DNA of 64,000 nt from Druceiella hillmani (lineage: Eukaryota; Arthropoda; Insecta; Lepidoptera; Hepialidae): assembly GCA_039881145.1 (NCBI GenBank), contig JAYKKI010000029.1, positions 27,198,001 through 27,262,000 of the forward strand, read 5' to 3'. A model generated the notes under the pieces. It worked only from the letters and a program-made list of their open reading frames with translations. It was not told the DNA's origin and ran no database searches. The translations under genes and the position numbers were made by a program. Shown here in pieces: positions 12,901 to 25,366 of this stretch. Within the stretch, counting starts at the first letter, position 1, and the number at the start of each line of letters is the position of its first letter.

Positions 12901-14291
12901 AAGATCGTGCTATAATGATGTTGTATTTATATAACGTATACGCGTTTTTCCATTTTTGTTACGTTGCTATTTCGTCGATAAGATGAAACAACGTTTATTT
13001 AGATATAATGTTTCTTGACAAATGAATTTTTTTAATAATTTTACAGTGTTTTATGAAGTGACTTTCTTGAAGTAAATTCATAATACTAGAATATAAGTTC
13101 ATGTATAGCTACTCATTTTTTACTACAAAATAAAGAATACTAATAAGACAACATTTTACGATATAATCGTAAAATATTTGAATGAGATGGAAATAAAATA
13201 TAGCATTATGTAGCCAAGAAAATATTACATCGTTTATTGAGGTTAAATAAACTATCGTGAGGCACATATTAATCACATATAATTATAAAATAAAGACAAG
13301 AAATTTGTTAAATACGAAGACAAAAGTTATTATTAAAAATGCAGCTCGATAATCACAGAACAAACTCTACAATGATAAAATCTCTCTAGGATTACAAAGA
13401 ATGTAGGCTTGATTTATTTATAAAGATAAAATAAAACACAAATATAGTAAATTATTTGTAATCCATGTACACAGCCACTGACCAAGAAAAATGTAAAAAC
13501 ATGGGAGAGTTAAACAAATATCAGAAAAGTTCTACATAGAAATGTAATTGTGTATGGAAAATGCTCAATCCAACGACTGCCAGGACGTTCAGTATAAAGT
13601 CTGAATTGTTTACTTATACAAATTCTTCCTACGTAAAAATTAATTCTTAACGAATAAATAAATTTTAACGGCGTCGAAAGTTTTCCGAAGTACGAGTATA
13701 ATAAAGACGTCAAAACTAAACCATATCAAATTAAATTTATGGCACATGTTTCTCTCTTATTACATGACATCCCTATGTATGAAATTGAAACCAGTTTCGT
13801 GTCGTGATAAATTAGCATCCAAATAATTTCATTAACATAAGTAGCTTCTTATTTATGTTGATACCTATTTACGTTGCTTGCTTGGTCTAGGTTCAATAGA
13901 CTATGTTTTTTAATACTATGAAAATATTTAATAAAATAATATGTAAAAAAATAATTTATAAAAAAATGTTTTAATGAAAGAGCTAATCCATTGTTTTGAA
14001 AAAACATATCTTATTATTCGAACTTCGTTGTATCAGCGATTCAAAATCACGTTACGAAAAACAGAAGAAATAAAAAAAAAAGGATTGCATAGAAAGAGTG
14101 TTCTAATACAGTGGTAATAGGTTATTCGTAAGATACTTCATAAAGTGAGATATTTTCAAAGTTCATTTTAGAAACAAATGATATGATACATAAGTTAAAC
14201 AATAAAATACCTAAGCAATTATAGAAAATTTGCAATAGTATTTTAGTATCGGAAATAATTGTTAGTTTAAATGACTCACATAATGGACTCA
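12901..14291. other. non-coding AT-rich DNA
   Basis: No gene is supported; the 67-codon minus-strand frame (13510-13713) has no recognisable domain. Confidence 0.5.
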
Positions 14292-14353
14292 CCATTGTGT
14301 AAATTCAATATGATCACTCACATAATGCTATCATATTGCATTTACATAAATGG
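14274..14353. repeat. imperfect hairpin with internal 12-bp direct repeats
   Basis: GTAAATTCAATATGAT (14299-14314) pairs with ATCATATTGCATTTAC (14330-14345) with one mismatch. An outer CCATT/AATGG pairs at 14292-14296 and 14349-14353. ACTCACATAATG occurs exactly twice, at 14274-14285 and inside the loop at 14316-14327. Confidence 0.7.
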
Positions 14354-16520
14354 TTACTTATACTACAATGGTACAAATGCATTTTGAATACCCTAAACTA
14401 CAATATAAATTCTAAATTACGAATCTATTATTAAACTATTGCAAGAACTTTCATAAAGTGTCTACTAATAACAAACTAATTTCTCAAAAATTGTCACTAA
14501 AACAATAGTTAGATGTTAAGACATTTAATGTATTATCAAAAATTAGACAAATAATTTATTTAAGTCCTTACCAAATTAAAACCTTTTACACTGTTCACGT
14601 CCAAAACGCTAGCGATATCTAATTACAAAAGACGACCCTGTCAAAACAAACAGTTATAATAATAACCATCCCTACAGCTTTGTTCTTTTTGATAATTTAC
14701 TCTCTCTTTGTTGAGACAAATTTTTATTAATTTGAACCACAACACTTTATGTCAGCATTGCCAACGTACCATGATACAATTTTCACGGGCATTAAAATCG
14801 TGATATAATAAAAAAAATTTGACGTATTTTCAAATTTGTGAAACGAAATACCAATTTAACTTCTAAATATTTATATGGAAGATTTGGGCAGTATACATTT
14901 AATTTTTTGAACTAATCCTAAAAAAACTAATGAAAAATTAAAAGTAGATGCTAAGAGTATTCAAGCGATTTCTTATACCGTGACAGATCTCTTTAAATAA
15001 CGAAGTTTAATTAAAAATATTTCCTCTACATATTTAGTCAAGCAATCTACAAAAATAGACCTGAATACGTTCATAACACAATGCCATTTGAACCAAGTCA
15101 TATCTGTATATTTTTTATTTTTCATTAAACATATTGTAAAGTTATAAAAGTAGAAACTGAAAAATTACTAAACTGTTAAGTTCATGTGATAAATTAAAAT
15201 TAAATAAACCTGTAATGTTCAAGTAAATTCCACACTCGACACACTTAGACACATATTAATATTTAAAGGTACATAATATTTCTATTAAACTTTATAAATA
15301 TTAATAGCGTTTTTACAACATGAATATGTTGCTTAGTATATTTTGCACAGGTGCGAAAACTATCGAGAATATATTAAAAATGTTTGTGTTTCATTACTCA
15401 AAACTTTATTTATCATTATACTTTTCAGCTCTTTTAGAGCCGAATTACAGCTTTCTGTCTAATGTCGTTTTTTATAAAGACATGGCACTGAAATTGATTT
15501 CAAAATAATAACTTTGATGATCTACCAAATCGTTGCTTTTTAGTGAAAAAAATGAAAGAAACAGATTGTGCTCTACTCAGAAAAACACCTTCCAACAATA
15601 TCAAATTTTTTTTTTGATCTGCCCTTTTTACATTTATGGGAACCACTTGAAATAAATTGTATGTCATTTTAATGCCATTTCTAGTACTAATAATTGATTA
15701 ATTAGTTAACAATATATAAAAAATTTATGGATACATACAATGTTTTTCCCATTCGTGTGTCAACATTCTGAATTGTGCTTTCTGAGGTATTATTATACCT
15801 GAAATATCTGAAGAATGTAAACAAGTAAACGATTCCTCTGTACGTATTTGTTCATTATAATAATCATAAAGACTTATAAGGCTCATGAGATGTGATGAGA
15901 GAGGACGAGTTTAAATACACTTGTAAATGGTATCGCCACGGACCAAGTTCTATCCATGGTTTGCAGATTTTCGAGAAGTATATTGTTTTCTGAATACTTA
16001 AAATGCAATATATCGTTATCTTGTAAGACATTGAATAATTTGACATGAATATGTCTAACATATCACCTGTTATATTTTAACTTAGCTCGAAAAACAAATA
16101 TAATTATAAACATAGCCAGAGCTAATAATTAGAAATATAACGGTACGACTCACTCAAACCATATCTTTAAGCAAATATACTTTCTTAGCGATTCAAAAAC
16201 AGGTTTTCCTATATGTAGGATTTGTAGAAAAAAATTCGTTCTAAGAAGCCAGAAGAAGAATATTGTTTCTTCGAATTATAATTTAATAAAATATGAAAAT
16301 TATGAAGTACTATAACAGTAAAGTTACTGTTTCATATAACCTACATTTATTTGTTTTCTGATCGTTACAGTACAGCTAACTTAGATTGCTTTAATTTTGT
16401 CTTTCACTATTTTATGAAATTAGAGACAAATATTTAAGTGCGCCTATTCAAATTATGTACCCTATACATCGTACGTATTACGATTTTATATAATATAAAC
16501 TTATTTGACTACGTACATCA
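14354..16520. other. non-coding AT-rich DNA
   Basis: No gene or repeat is recognised; open frames of 62-65 codons lack domains. Confidence 0.5.
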
Positions 16521-16875
16521 ACGTTAACCGTCACTAACGACGCCGTCGACCCGATTAAACTTCTTACTACCAATCTTGATATTAATTGGGTTAAATAACT
16601 GTATAATACAAAGCCGAATTTCGACATTAATAATTCATTCCGGCCAAGTCGATTTGTCCTTCAAACTATTGTAATGTAGTGGAATATAGTATAAAGATAT
16701 TCCCGACAAAGTCTTGTTGCGGAGAGATCGGCCGAGATATAATGGAATGGGATTAAGAGGCGAGAGGCTGACAGCTAGAAAGTCGGCGAGTTAAGCGCGC
16801 GATAACATATTCGTTCGTGTCAGCGGGAATTAGTCCGTACCCCTCATAGCTAGATATAGCGCGTTATACACATAG
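16521..16875. other. GC-elevated block, candidate conserved non-coding DNA
   Basis: A dense, CpG-containing stretch includes ATATTAATTGGG, TTAATAATTCATTC, GGGATTAAG (Bicoid/Otx-like) and GCGCGCGATAA. No protein is recognised in any frame. Enhancer-like identity is inference. Confidence 0.35.
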
Positions 16876-18066
16876 AATATTATATGTTGATGTAACTTTT
16901 TATGTTGTTTCTGGCAGGCGAAATTTCGGCACGTAAATGTAGTATTTTTAGTATAATCTGAATTAAAAAAATGTTTGGTACTTTCGAAAATAATACAATT
17001 GGTGGTGAAAGAACATTTTACAAATTATGTAAAAAAAATAAGTTTTAAAATATATTTCAAAAAACAAATTTCCTTTTCTCACGCAATCGTACCATCGTCG
17101 GAGAACCGTTTGTATGCCTTTCTCAATGTTTGTGTGCCTTGTTTTGCAGTCGGTGCACTGTTTGTATGCCACTTTCTTGAAAACCGTTGTTCGTACCAAA
17201 CTATGACCGATGGCAATCAATTTTGAATGTAAAGTTCTGTTTAGTCTATTATTTTGTTCAACTCAAAAAGAACGTAATAATTATGATTTTTTAAAATTTC
17301 CTTTTCAAAATCAATCAATAACACACAACTACCACATTTGGAAACGATTTGTTAAAAATTGTGGTCTTTATCAGGATATTGTCCTCGATAGCAGACGATG
17401 CGTGTTGCATGATCAGTTAGTTTTATTTGTATTCTTACATGTCTTTGTTCAAAATATGTACTTGCGTCAGAAACATTTGAAGAAAATTTCTTTAAGTTAT
17501 TTTAATTATTAAATTGTCTTTAAGGGTTATTCGAACTTACGTTTATAATCTGAACGAAATAAAGTAGAAAAAATACCAGAAATATTGTATAAAAATTCTG
17601 CCCTTTCCTCAGTTTTGGTGATAATTTTCTACGTCAAGTATTTATAATATGGCTATGTAATTTCAATATTGTAACAATAACCACGATTACAATAGCCTAT
17701 TTTGAAAATATTAACCGCATTGAATTTGACAAATAAAATAGGGAAAGCATTAAACTACGAGTGAGGCAGTTGCATTTTATCATTTTACGATTAACTTTTT
17801 TTAATATCTTAGAATTCAATGAAGCTAGTCACCTGTGTGACCTGTATTAAGATGGACGGGTATATGGAGACAAATAAAAATAAAAAAAACCCAAAATTTA
17901 CGTTGCGAATCTCGTTTTTAGCAATTGAAACGTTGTTTGTTGTTCCCGTGAGTAAAATCTTCTACGCAGGGTGAAGATTGGTCCATAGCCAATCAAAATA
18001 TTTTTTTGAAATATCCTAAGTAATTTAATGTCATTTCATACTGTAATTTTGAGCGAGTGTATCTTT
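16876..18066. other. non-coding AT-rich DNA
   Basis: Overlapping frames of 83-100 codons (16963-17512, both strands) show no motif and overlap each other, as chance frames do. Nothing is supported. Confidence 0.45.
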
Positions 18067-18120
18067 TAAATGTACACAAATATATATCTGCCTATACAGA
18101 TATATATTTGTGTACATTTA
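18067..18120. repeat. perfect hairpin, 24-bp stem, 6-nt loop
   Basis: The left arm (18067-18090) and right arm (18097-18120) are exact reverse complements (core ATGTACACAAATATATATCT); the loop is CCTATA. Perfect pairing means a recent origin or gene-conversion upkeep. It could be a snapback palindrome, a MITE core or a hairpin RNA. Confidence 0.9.
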
Positions 18121-19800
18121 TATTAACAATCTTTTGAATTTTAAGTTAATCATTATTGCAAATGTAAAACGGAATCTTGAATAAAACAAAAAAAATAATT
18201 CAATGAATACAGTAATGAAAAAATTATTTGCGCCGAACAGTCAATGAATGAATAATTATTTTAAATGATACAACTGAATGACTGAAATGAAATGATTGTA
18301 ACATCATCATAAATAAATTAACAAAACTAATGATCATTTGGCGTGAGCACCTCAAGGGTAGAATGTATTTAAATATATATTTCATCAAAATCGTTAGGGA
18401 CCAATGCGGGTAAATCATAGTCTGTGTATAGTTAAATGTTTTAAAAAGCTTTCCCTTAAACTTTCGTCGTTGTTAGTTATAATGATACAACGGTAAGCAA
18501 AACAAGTAAATGCGTGATGTAGAGCATTAGAGCGCAGTGATTTCCATTATATACTTAAGACGTCAGAACATTAGGGTTCAACAAAAGCGAAACTATTTTT
18601 AAACTATTTTTATACCAGAATATGATGAGGATCTTGGAATTTTAGTACGTTCATATTTGCGATCTGCCGTATTTGAAATTAAAAAGTTTATTTTCACAAT
18701 CATGATATTTACGATTTTTTTCGTATGTGAGAGAATAAATATAATTTGATTCTGAATTCAAAAAGGCACTAATTTGAATATCATATAAAAATTATGTCTG
18801 TGCTGATTTACGTCCGTCATCTAAAAACAATTGTATGTTCCCATATGTTCACAGTTTTGTATTACTCTAGTTAAGCTATGAAGACCGATGGACTCATGTT
18901 TTTGTCACGTGAAAGCTATCAGACAAATGCTGGTGACATCACATTATGGTAAAAAATCCCACATTTATGTACATATATTTTGGAAATTTTTGCAAGAATT
19001 TGGCGATAGTATTAAAAACTAGTTAGATTTTCATGTTTTACCCAAACTTTTTATTACACCTCGAAAAATATCGGCGATAGACGATGTTACCAGAGGGGAC
19101 CTACTCTCACTAGACAAAATAATATTAGTCACAAATACGCACATCAAAATGTTACTATATTGATACTTATTTTTGATATTGCTCGCTAGATGTTTTCAAC
19201 CTAGCTTTGTGAGCAACGGTATCAAAACCATATCCTTATCATTGTTTTAATTCTCGTTACTTAGTAGTACTTCTCCTTGGTACTGGCCTCCCTCAGTTTC
19301 GCCCATTTTATTTTATCCTTAGCAATGTCTATTCAGATTTTGTCAGCTGTCCCGCTCATGTCACCTGCCCTTCATTCCCGCAAAGTTGCTCATTTCAACC
19401 GATTTTGACCTTAACTTTAAAATTTGTATTTTCATTTAAATTTTATACAATGTTAGAGGGACATTTCTGACATTGTTAGCCACTCCGTCTTCTTTCAAAT
19501 TAATTTCTGTCTAATTTCTTTTACTAATTTTTCCAATAGTTCTTTCCTCAAAGATGGAGTCATTATGGAGCCGTCGTTATTTTGTTTTTTTTTTTGGATA
19601 AAATGCTAATATATACAATTAGACAATCATAGGAAACAGTTTTCACTTGTAGCAAAATTGTACCTTTCAATAGTTTGTTTCAGAACCTAGAACTTATTCC
19701 ATGCTAAGAGTATTCTTATATCTACTTCTTTATCTATATTTTACCGAATGACATTTGTTTGTCTTGGTAAACGGTTCACAGTATGTACATTATTTATCGT
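18121..19800. other. non-coding AT-rich DNA
   Basis: No gene is supported. Confidence 0.5.
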
Positions 19801-19831
19801 AAAAAGGCCTCAGGGAATATTAATCTATTGT

Positions 19832-19911
19832 TAATAACAGTACTGCGCGGTTCGCAGTCCTGTTATTAGCCATAAATAAATTCTCTACAATTGTCATAAT
19901 GCAAATTGTTA
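19832..19911. promoter_or_regulatory. hairpin plus POU/SOX-like words, possible regulatory cluster
   Basis: TAATAACAGTACTGCG (19832-19847) pairs with CGCAGTCCTGTTATTA (19853-19868) with two internal mismatches and a 5-nt loop. About 30 bp downstream lies a perfect octamer, ATGCAAAT (19899-19906), overlapping a SOX-like ATTGTTA. Octamer and SOX words are known POU and SOX binding sites; occupancy here is inference. Confidence 0.3.
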
Positions 19912-19925
19912 TGATACAGTTACCT

Positions 19926-22900
19926 TAAAGAATAGAAAGCATCGTGATTTTATATTTATATAAAATTATATAATTATCAAATTTTAACTCTCAATATGAA
20001 CACCTATCAATAGTGGATAATATAAGGTTAACTCTAAATAACCTAAAAATTATGTACAAATAAACTGTTCAGAAAATTTATTACCACACACAGCATTCTT
20101 CAGCCCCTATTCATGCCGCGTATTTTGTAAATTATTACGATACCGACGACCAAAGTTGACAACAGCCATGTACACAAAAATCATCTAAAACATTACAATT
20201 TCCCAGTCCATTTTTGATATCACTATGGTTGAAATATATTCTCGATTTGCATGTTTTTTCTATGGCATTATAATTATCGAAAGACTTATTTAATATTGAT
20301 ACACTTTTATTACTGTGTTGACGTTTACTAAATTATAAATCACTGAATAAACCTCAACAATACCGACTGCAATTTTATATCATATGTAACTAATATGATT
20401 AATGTCAAGTAATCTAGCTGTACATACAGATACACAGGTTAATCGTTATCATGGTGTTTTGAAAATTTCTTTTTCATTTTTGGTTATGCTTTGCAAAATA
20501 TTTGCATTCCAAAAGAGAAAATTGACTTTTCCATAACATTAACCGCAACGACGTAGGTTTATTTATTTTCTCCAAGTTAACGTCAGGCTGTTTATACTAA
20601 AACTTAACAAAGAATACGTCACAGTTTCATCTCAAGTATTATGTGAAATTATAGTGTATGTACCGAATTTATACCGCGAAAGTAACAAATGTTCGTAAAG
20701 AAGATCGCGCTTAATGAAAATAGCGAAGTATTCCATAACTTGTTTTACATCGCTTACTTGTGACCTGATTTGGTAATATTAACACATAGCTAGACATTTG
20801 TCCTGTTAACCGGAAGCAATCAGAGCATATACGAGGACGGGGCTGTGGCATAATATTATGATTAGATATGTACGACGAACTGGGATGAATGGCTCGTGAA
20901 TGAGAGGAAAAACACTTTTTGTGTACATGTCGATAATCTCTAATCGGATCTTGCAAGTTGTGTAATGAATCATCACTTTTTCACACAAAAAAGACAGCGT
21001 AATATACTTTGGTTGAATTCACGCAGATAATGGCATCAGGCTTTTTGGGAGTAACATGCGGGGATAAATCAATATTATCGTACGTTGTCAGTGCAAAAGA
21101 ATGTAAACTGTAACTGTGTTGAGTATACAGACGCAATTGCAAACGAGAACATGAAGGAATGCGTTATTATAATTGATAAATGACCTCATTAAGAAAGAAA
21201 TGTAGAACAAACAACCAAGACACTTTTTTATATTTATAATGTGTATACTTAATGATACAACGCACCAGCATAAGTATTCAGTCAACCTTTGTTAATAAAA
21301 TTGATTTGGAATAAAACTGATAATAATAAATTACAAACACAAATTGCACAAAACAAATTCGGTTCCAATTATTATATATGTTGAAAACAAAAATATTACA
21401 AAATTATTCGAAATCCTGACGATTGAATTGCCTTTTTTGTTAAAATTATTTAAGTAGGTCTACTTGATAATATCAAACGTACATTTAATTGAATAGAAGT
21501 AGTGTTACTATTTATTGGAAACGTCGATTCGATGAGTGAAAACATCCCACTTCACCAGAATAAAGACTTAAAAAACTAAAGGCTCCTTTTTTAGTTCTAG
21601 ACTCAAGCGTAAAATGTCATTAAAAAATGAGCTTTATACATTCTGAAGACTACGTCATTTTTAACAACTTTTTTTTTTCTAACGATTTTACGGTAAAATT
21701 TGAGGAATTTTACTACAGATAATTTTACGATTTGTCACGTTATTTTTGTTCTAAACCCGACGGTTCTGTAATTTCGTTAGAAATTTCTTGTAGTTTTTAT
21801 ATTTAAAATAGTATAAATGTGGGGTGCGATTTATAAATATTTTTGATATAAATTGAAATTTAGTATTGTATAATTACATTTTGTACTTTTACTTTCAACT
21901 GAAGAAAGATTTCCACAAAGAATTGAAGAAATGCGCTACTAAGAAGCAGCGCAGTTATATTCATTTTTTTACATTGCTCGTGAAAGATAATTCAGATTCA
22001 AATGTCAAGTTCAGTTTGCCCCGTAATTTATTTTCCAGTTTCATTTATACCGAGCTATTTCAACATTTAATTACATAAAGGTATGTATAAACCCAATATT
22101 TAGGGCTTTTATTAAAATACGTGTTACCTTTCCGTGAGGAACTTGTCATATATCGGCGCAGATTTCTTTGAACTACTGCTGGATCCAGCGCTCCTAAATG
22201 TGTCCTACCTAGCTTTATCTAGATGTGCGTTCTATCAAGCATGGGAGCGTTTAAAACATGGTCAAGTTTCATTATACTCGATATTTATCTGTGTATTATA
22301 CCATATAATATTCTGTATGCACATTTACATTTAGTAAAACCTGAATTCTCAAAAAGATTAATTTATTGGCGCGCGGTATGATAAATGAATTAATTTGTCC
22401 TGAAACAAATATTTTACTCGTGCACAGAACATGTGCGATCATATATAGATTTCTGTGAAAGATTTTAATAGTTATATAAACGAATAAACCCAACAAAGTC
22501 AACCACTACCTTTATATAATCAAAAACATGCCCAATGAATAACACCTTCAATTCTCTAACCAAACTTAAGAAGGAATCATTAAAGTAATGCACGTTAAAA
22601 ATGAACTTTATTTGAAACTTAAATAAATACAACTGAGTTGTTTTATTTCGCATTATTTTTAATCTACTGTACCTTAGACTAATATGTTGCAATATAAAAT
22701 TAATTAATTTAGGATTGTAATATTGTCTGAACCTGAAAATACATTTAAAAACTAAAATCAATCCTAATTGCATGCCTAATGCCGTCGTTGGACGAATTAA
22801 CCAAATTCAATTCAATACTAATCGATCATTGGAAACGCACACACAGTTGACATACTCACTTACTTACTATATTAAGACAAACTGTTATATAAGCATTTGA

Positions 22901-23284
22901 GTCACGGATAGGGATAGAAATTTAAATCCTATTTCAATTGAAGTTTTTTCCTGAAAACGATTAAAATTAATCTTTAAATCTGCTTACTACTAAATTAATA
23001 TTCTTAGTTCATTACATCGATAACGTTTAACCTAGAGAATATTTACTATCAAAGTTTGATGAATATCATATTGCACCAGCGTTGGCATCTGCAAATAAAA
23101 CTCGAATAATTAATATTGTACAACAATATTTGAAAAGGCGAGTATGTAGAAATACACACAAAATGAAAATACGGTAAGGTTAATGTGATTTAAAAGGACC
23201 CATATTACAAATTTCGTCTTAGTACCATAACGAATTTCGTATTTCGATTTAAAAACATATTATTTATTTACATCAATACATTAG
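19926..23284. other. non-coding AT-rich DNA
   Basis: No gene is supported. Several open frames of 60-102 codons (20711-20988, 21088-21285, 21866-22078, 22134-22334, 22465-22773) lack recognisable domains. Confidence 0.45.
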
Positions 23285-23660
23285 ATTCCAAGACATACTG
23301 CGCCCGTGGAGCTAAACAGATAGTCATCGAGCAACCCAACATGTCTAGTTCACTCATCGCTCTCGTGTTTTACATTTCATTAATAATTCATTCCTGGGCT
23401 CTGGCCTACTTATGGATCCACTTTTTGTCAAACTTGTCATTGGCGCACTCGGCGGCGACATTGAGCGATCGCGTGCGTGTGATTTGACAACTAAACATGA
23501 CAAATAAGGCTTTTATTGCTTGTTTGTGAGCGCGTGAGACCATAAATATTGTTTTAGATTGATTGCGGGTCAGTGCTAGACTGATGATTTGGCGTGCTAG
23601 TGGGCAATAAATTGCGCCGTGATTCTTGTTGCAGTTCGAAAATATCTAATTTCGGATTAT
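23285..23660. other. GC-elevated block, candidate conserved non-coding DNA
   Basis: Complex sequence with CpGs (GGCGCACTCGGCGGCGAC, GAGCGATCGCGTGCGTG) and homeodomain-like words (TTAATAATTCATTC, CTTTTATTGC, ACCATAAAT). No frame encodes anything recognised. A regulatory role is inferred only. Confidence 0.35.
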
Positions 23661-23795
23661 TTTCGTGTCCATAAATTGAATTGATATGAATATATGTGTC
23701 GTATATTTGTAATAACACTTGGACCAACTATTAAACATACGCTAAATAAATAAATTTTGTACTAAATTACTTAACTATCCTTCTTCCTTCACTAA

Positions 23796-24017
23796 TGTGA
23801 TAACAATCATTGATTGAATATTGAATACATTTGGCGTTAATTTTGTAGAAATTCATTATTCACAATTAGATGAAAGTATGTGATGTAGTATTATCTCTAC
23901 TTTCTTTAAGTTCTTTACCACGACATAGGTTTATCTAGGTTAGGTTAGGTTAGAAGAACCTAAAGAACGTAGAAATAATATTACATCACGTAGTTTCATT
24001 TAATTGTGATAACAATC
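23796..24017 (-). mobile_element. palindromic retroposon-like element, copy B, with TTAGG run at apex
   Basis: In minus orientation: the tail is on the left (23809-23869, containing GAATACATTTGGCGTTAATT), then the two arms, ending near 24004. Direct repeats TGTGATAACAATC flank it at 23796-23808 and 24005-24017; the first four bases may be microhomology with the element end. The inner halves of both arms are lost. The apex is instead TAGG(TTAGG)2TTAG at 23936-23953, the insect telomere repeat type. The right boundary lies 16 bp from the mariner element. Confidence 0.75.
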
Positions 24018-24033
24018 CTAATATTTACTTATA

Positions 24034-24065
24034 CAGGGTGTCCAGTGGCAGATTTCAATGTTTGA
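24034..24065 (+). repeat. mariner left TIR (12-bp internal deletion)
   Basis: Matches the right TIR apart from G/A at position 4, T/A near the inner end, and loss of the 12-bp internal segment. Confidence 0.85.
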
Positions 24066-24139
24066 AAAATTGTAAAAAAAAAACTACACCTCTAATACAA
24101 AGTAGCTTTATTTTAACTTTATAACATCAAATGCGGATT

Positions 24140-25237
24140 TCATTTTTTAAAAACCACGTTTTCCAAATGGCGGCTATCGAGTCTGACACACTCTTTGAGT
24201 CTAGCACGCATGTTTTCAAAAACGCTTTTGCAGAGCGACTGGGGTATCCTACTGACTTCGGCTTGAATATTTTCTTTAAGTTGTGTCACAGTGCTCGGAT
24301 TTGTTTTGTAAACAACAGATTTTAAGTATCCCCATAAGAAAAAGTCACACGGGCTTAAATCGGGTGACCTAGGTGGCCACGGTACGGTACCGTTTCGGGA
24401 TATGTTTTTTTCTGGAAATAACTGCCGCACTGCATTCATGGACACATTAGCAGTGTGAGCTGTGGCCGCGCCCTGCTGGAACCATGTGTTTTGGTTGAAG
24501 GATGGACTATTTTGTAGTTCTACTCTGAAAAAGTCATTTAACATCTGGGTATATCTCTCCGAATTCACAGTTACAGTTTGGCCACGTTGATTTTCAAAGA
24601 AATAATGCCCTATGATTGCAGATGCAGACATGGCACACCAGACTATTACTTTAGGCTTATATAAAGGCTCTTGATGCATTTGTCTTGGGTTGTGGACATC
24701 CCAGTAACGAAAGTTCTGCTTATTCACATATCCTCCAATGTGAAAGTGAGCTTCGTCACTGAAGAATATGTTGCCCATCCGGGTAGCAGTACGAAATGTC
24801 AACAACATCACCTCCACGTAAGTTTTTCTTAATTCAAAGTCAGAATCGTGTAAATCTTGAACAATTTGAATTTTATGTGGATGGAACTTGAGCTTTTTTC
24901 GCATTATTACCTGTAAAGTTGATTTCGGGATTCCCAATATCGATGAACGTGTACGCAGTGATAAACGGGGATTTTCAACGACAGAAACCATAACACGCTC
25001 GACATTTTCATCCGTGGCTACCAATGGTGTAGGTCCTGGCCTGGGCCTATTTAATGTTGACCCTGTAGCTCTGAACCTTGCTACCCATGACTGAATGAGG
25101 TTGATCGATGGTCCATCACGTAATCGACGAATACTGTAACGATTATTAAATCGACGGCGTGCTACAGACAGCGAAAATCCACTCGAAATGTACGACTCGA
25201 CGGCAAAAGCGCGGTGCTCTCCACTCCACTGTTCCAT
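24140..25237 (-). CDS. mariner-family transposase (DD41D), catalytic residue altered
   Basis: A 365-residue uninterrupted frame, close to the usual 340-380 for the family. It would bind the TIRs and cut and paste the element in the nucleus. The start MEQWSGEHRAFAVE is the familiar N-terminus of this insect transposase group. Residues 1-115 form the helix-turn-helix DNA-binding part (GIPKSTLQVIMRKKL at about 102-116). The catalytic domain shows FFSDEAHFH (Asp161), WFQQGAATAH (251-260, where the family has WFQQDGATAH) and SPDLSPCDFFLWG (Asp298). Counting from residue 256, 41 residues separate the second and third positions, which places it in the DD41D (rosa-type) group. Residue 256 is Gly (GGC) instead of Asp, which should abolish catalysis. 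The frame otherwise has no stop or shift, so inactivation is recent or the sequence was mobilised in trans. Family assignment is certain; the exact subfamily is less so. Confidence 0.93.
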   Translation of the reverse strand: MEQWSGEHRAFAVESYISSGFSLSVARRRFNNRYSIRRLRDGPSINLIQSWVARFRATGSTLNRPRPGPTPLVATDENVERVMVSVVENPRLSLRTRSSILGIPKSTLQVIMRKKLKFHPHKIQIVQDLHDSDFELRKTYVEVMLLTFRTATRMGNIFFSDEAHFHIGGYVNKQNFRYWDVHNPRQMHQEPLYKPKVIVWCAMSASAIIGHYFFENQRGQTVTVNSERYTQMLNDFFRVELQNSPSFNQNTWFQQGAATAHTANVSMNAVRQLFPEKNISRNGTVPWPPRSPDLSPCDFFLWGYLKSVVYKTNPSTVTQLKENIQAEVSRIPQSLCKSVFENMRARLKECVRLDSRHLENVVFKK

Positions 25238-25322
25238 GGCTACTAAAACATCTGCACCGCTTGCGCTTCTAACGACGCCCCCCGCGCCCCTCTTATGTGT
25301 TGCGTTCAGAAACTATGTTTGT

Positions 25323-25366
25323 TCAAACTTTGAAATCTGCCACTGGACGAACACATGGACACTCTG
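25323..25366 (-). repeat. mariner right TIR
   Basis: The 44-bp terminal repeat, read inward from CAGAGTGTCC, retains the 12-bp segment missing on the left. Confidence 0.85.

Noticed and set aside
16963..17512. Cluster of 83-100 codon frames on both strands
   Set aside because: They overlap each other on opposite strands, show no domain or codon signal, and sit in AT-rich DNA; a real exon cannot be supported.
24131..25094. Plus-strand frames within the mariner (24131-24325, 24888-25094)
   Set aside because: They are shadows of the minus-strand transposase, which has clear family motifs.
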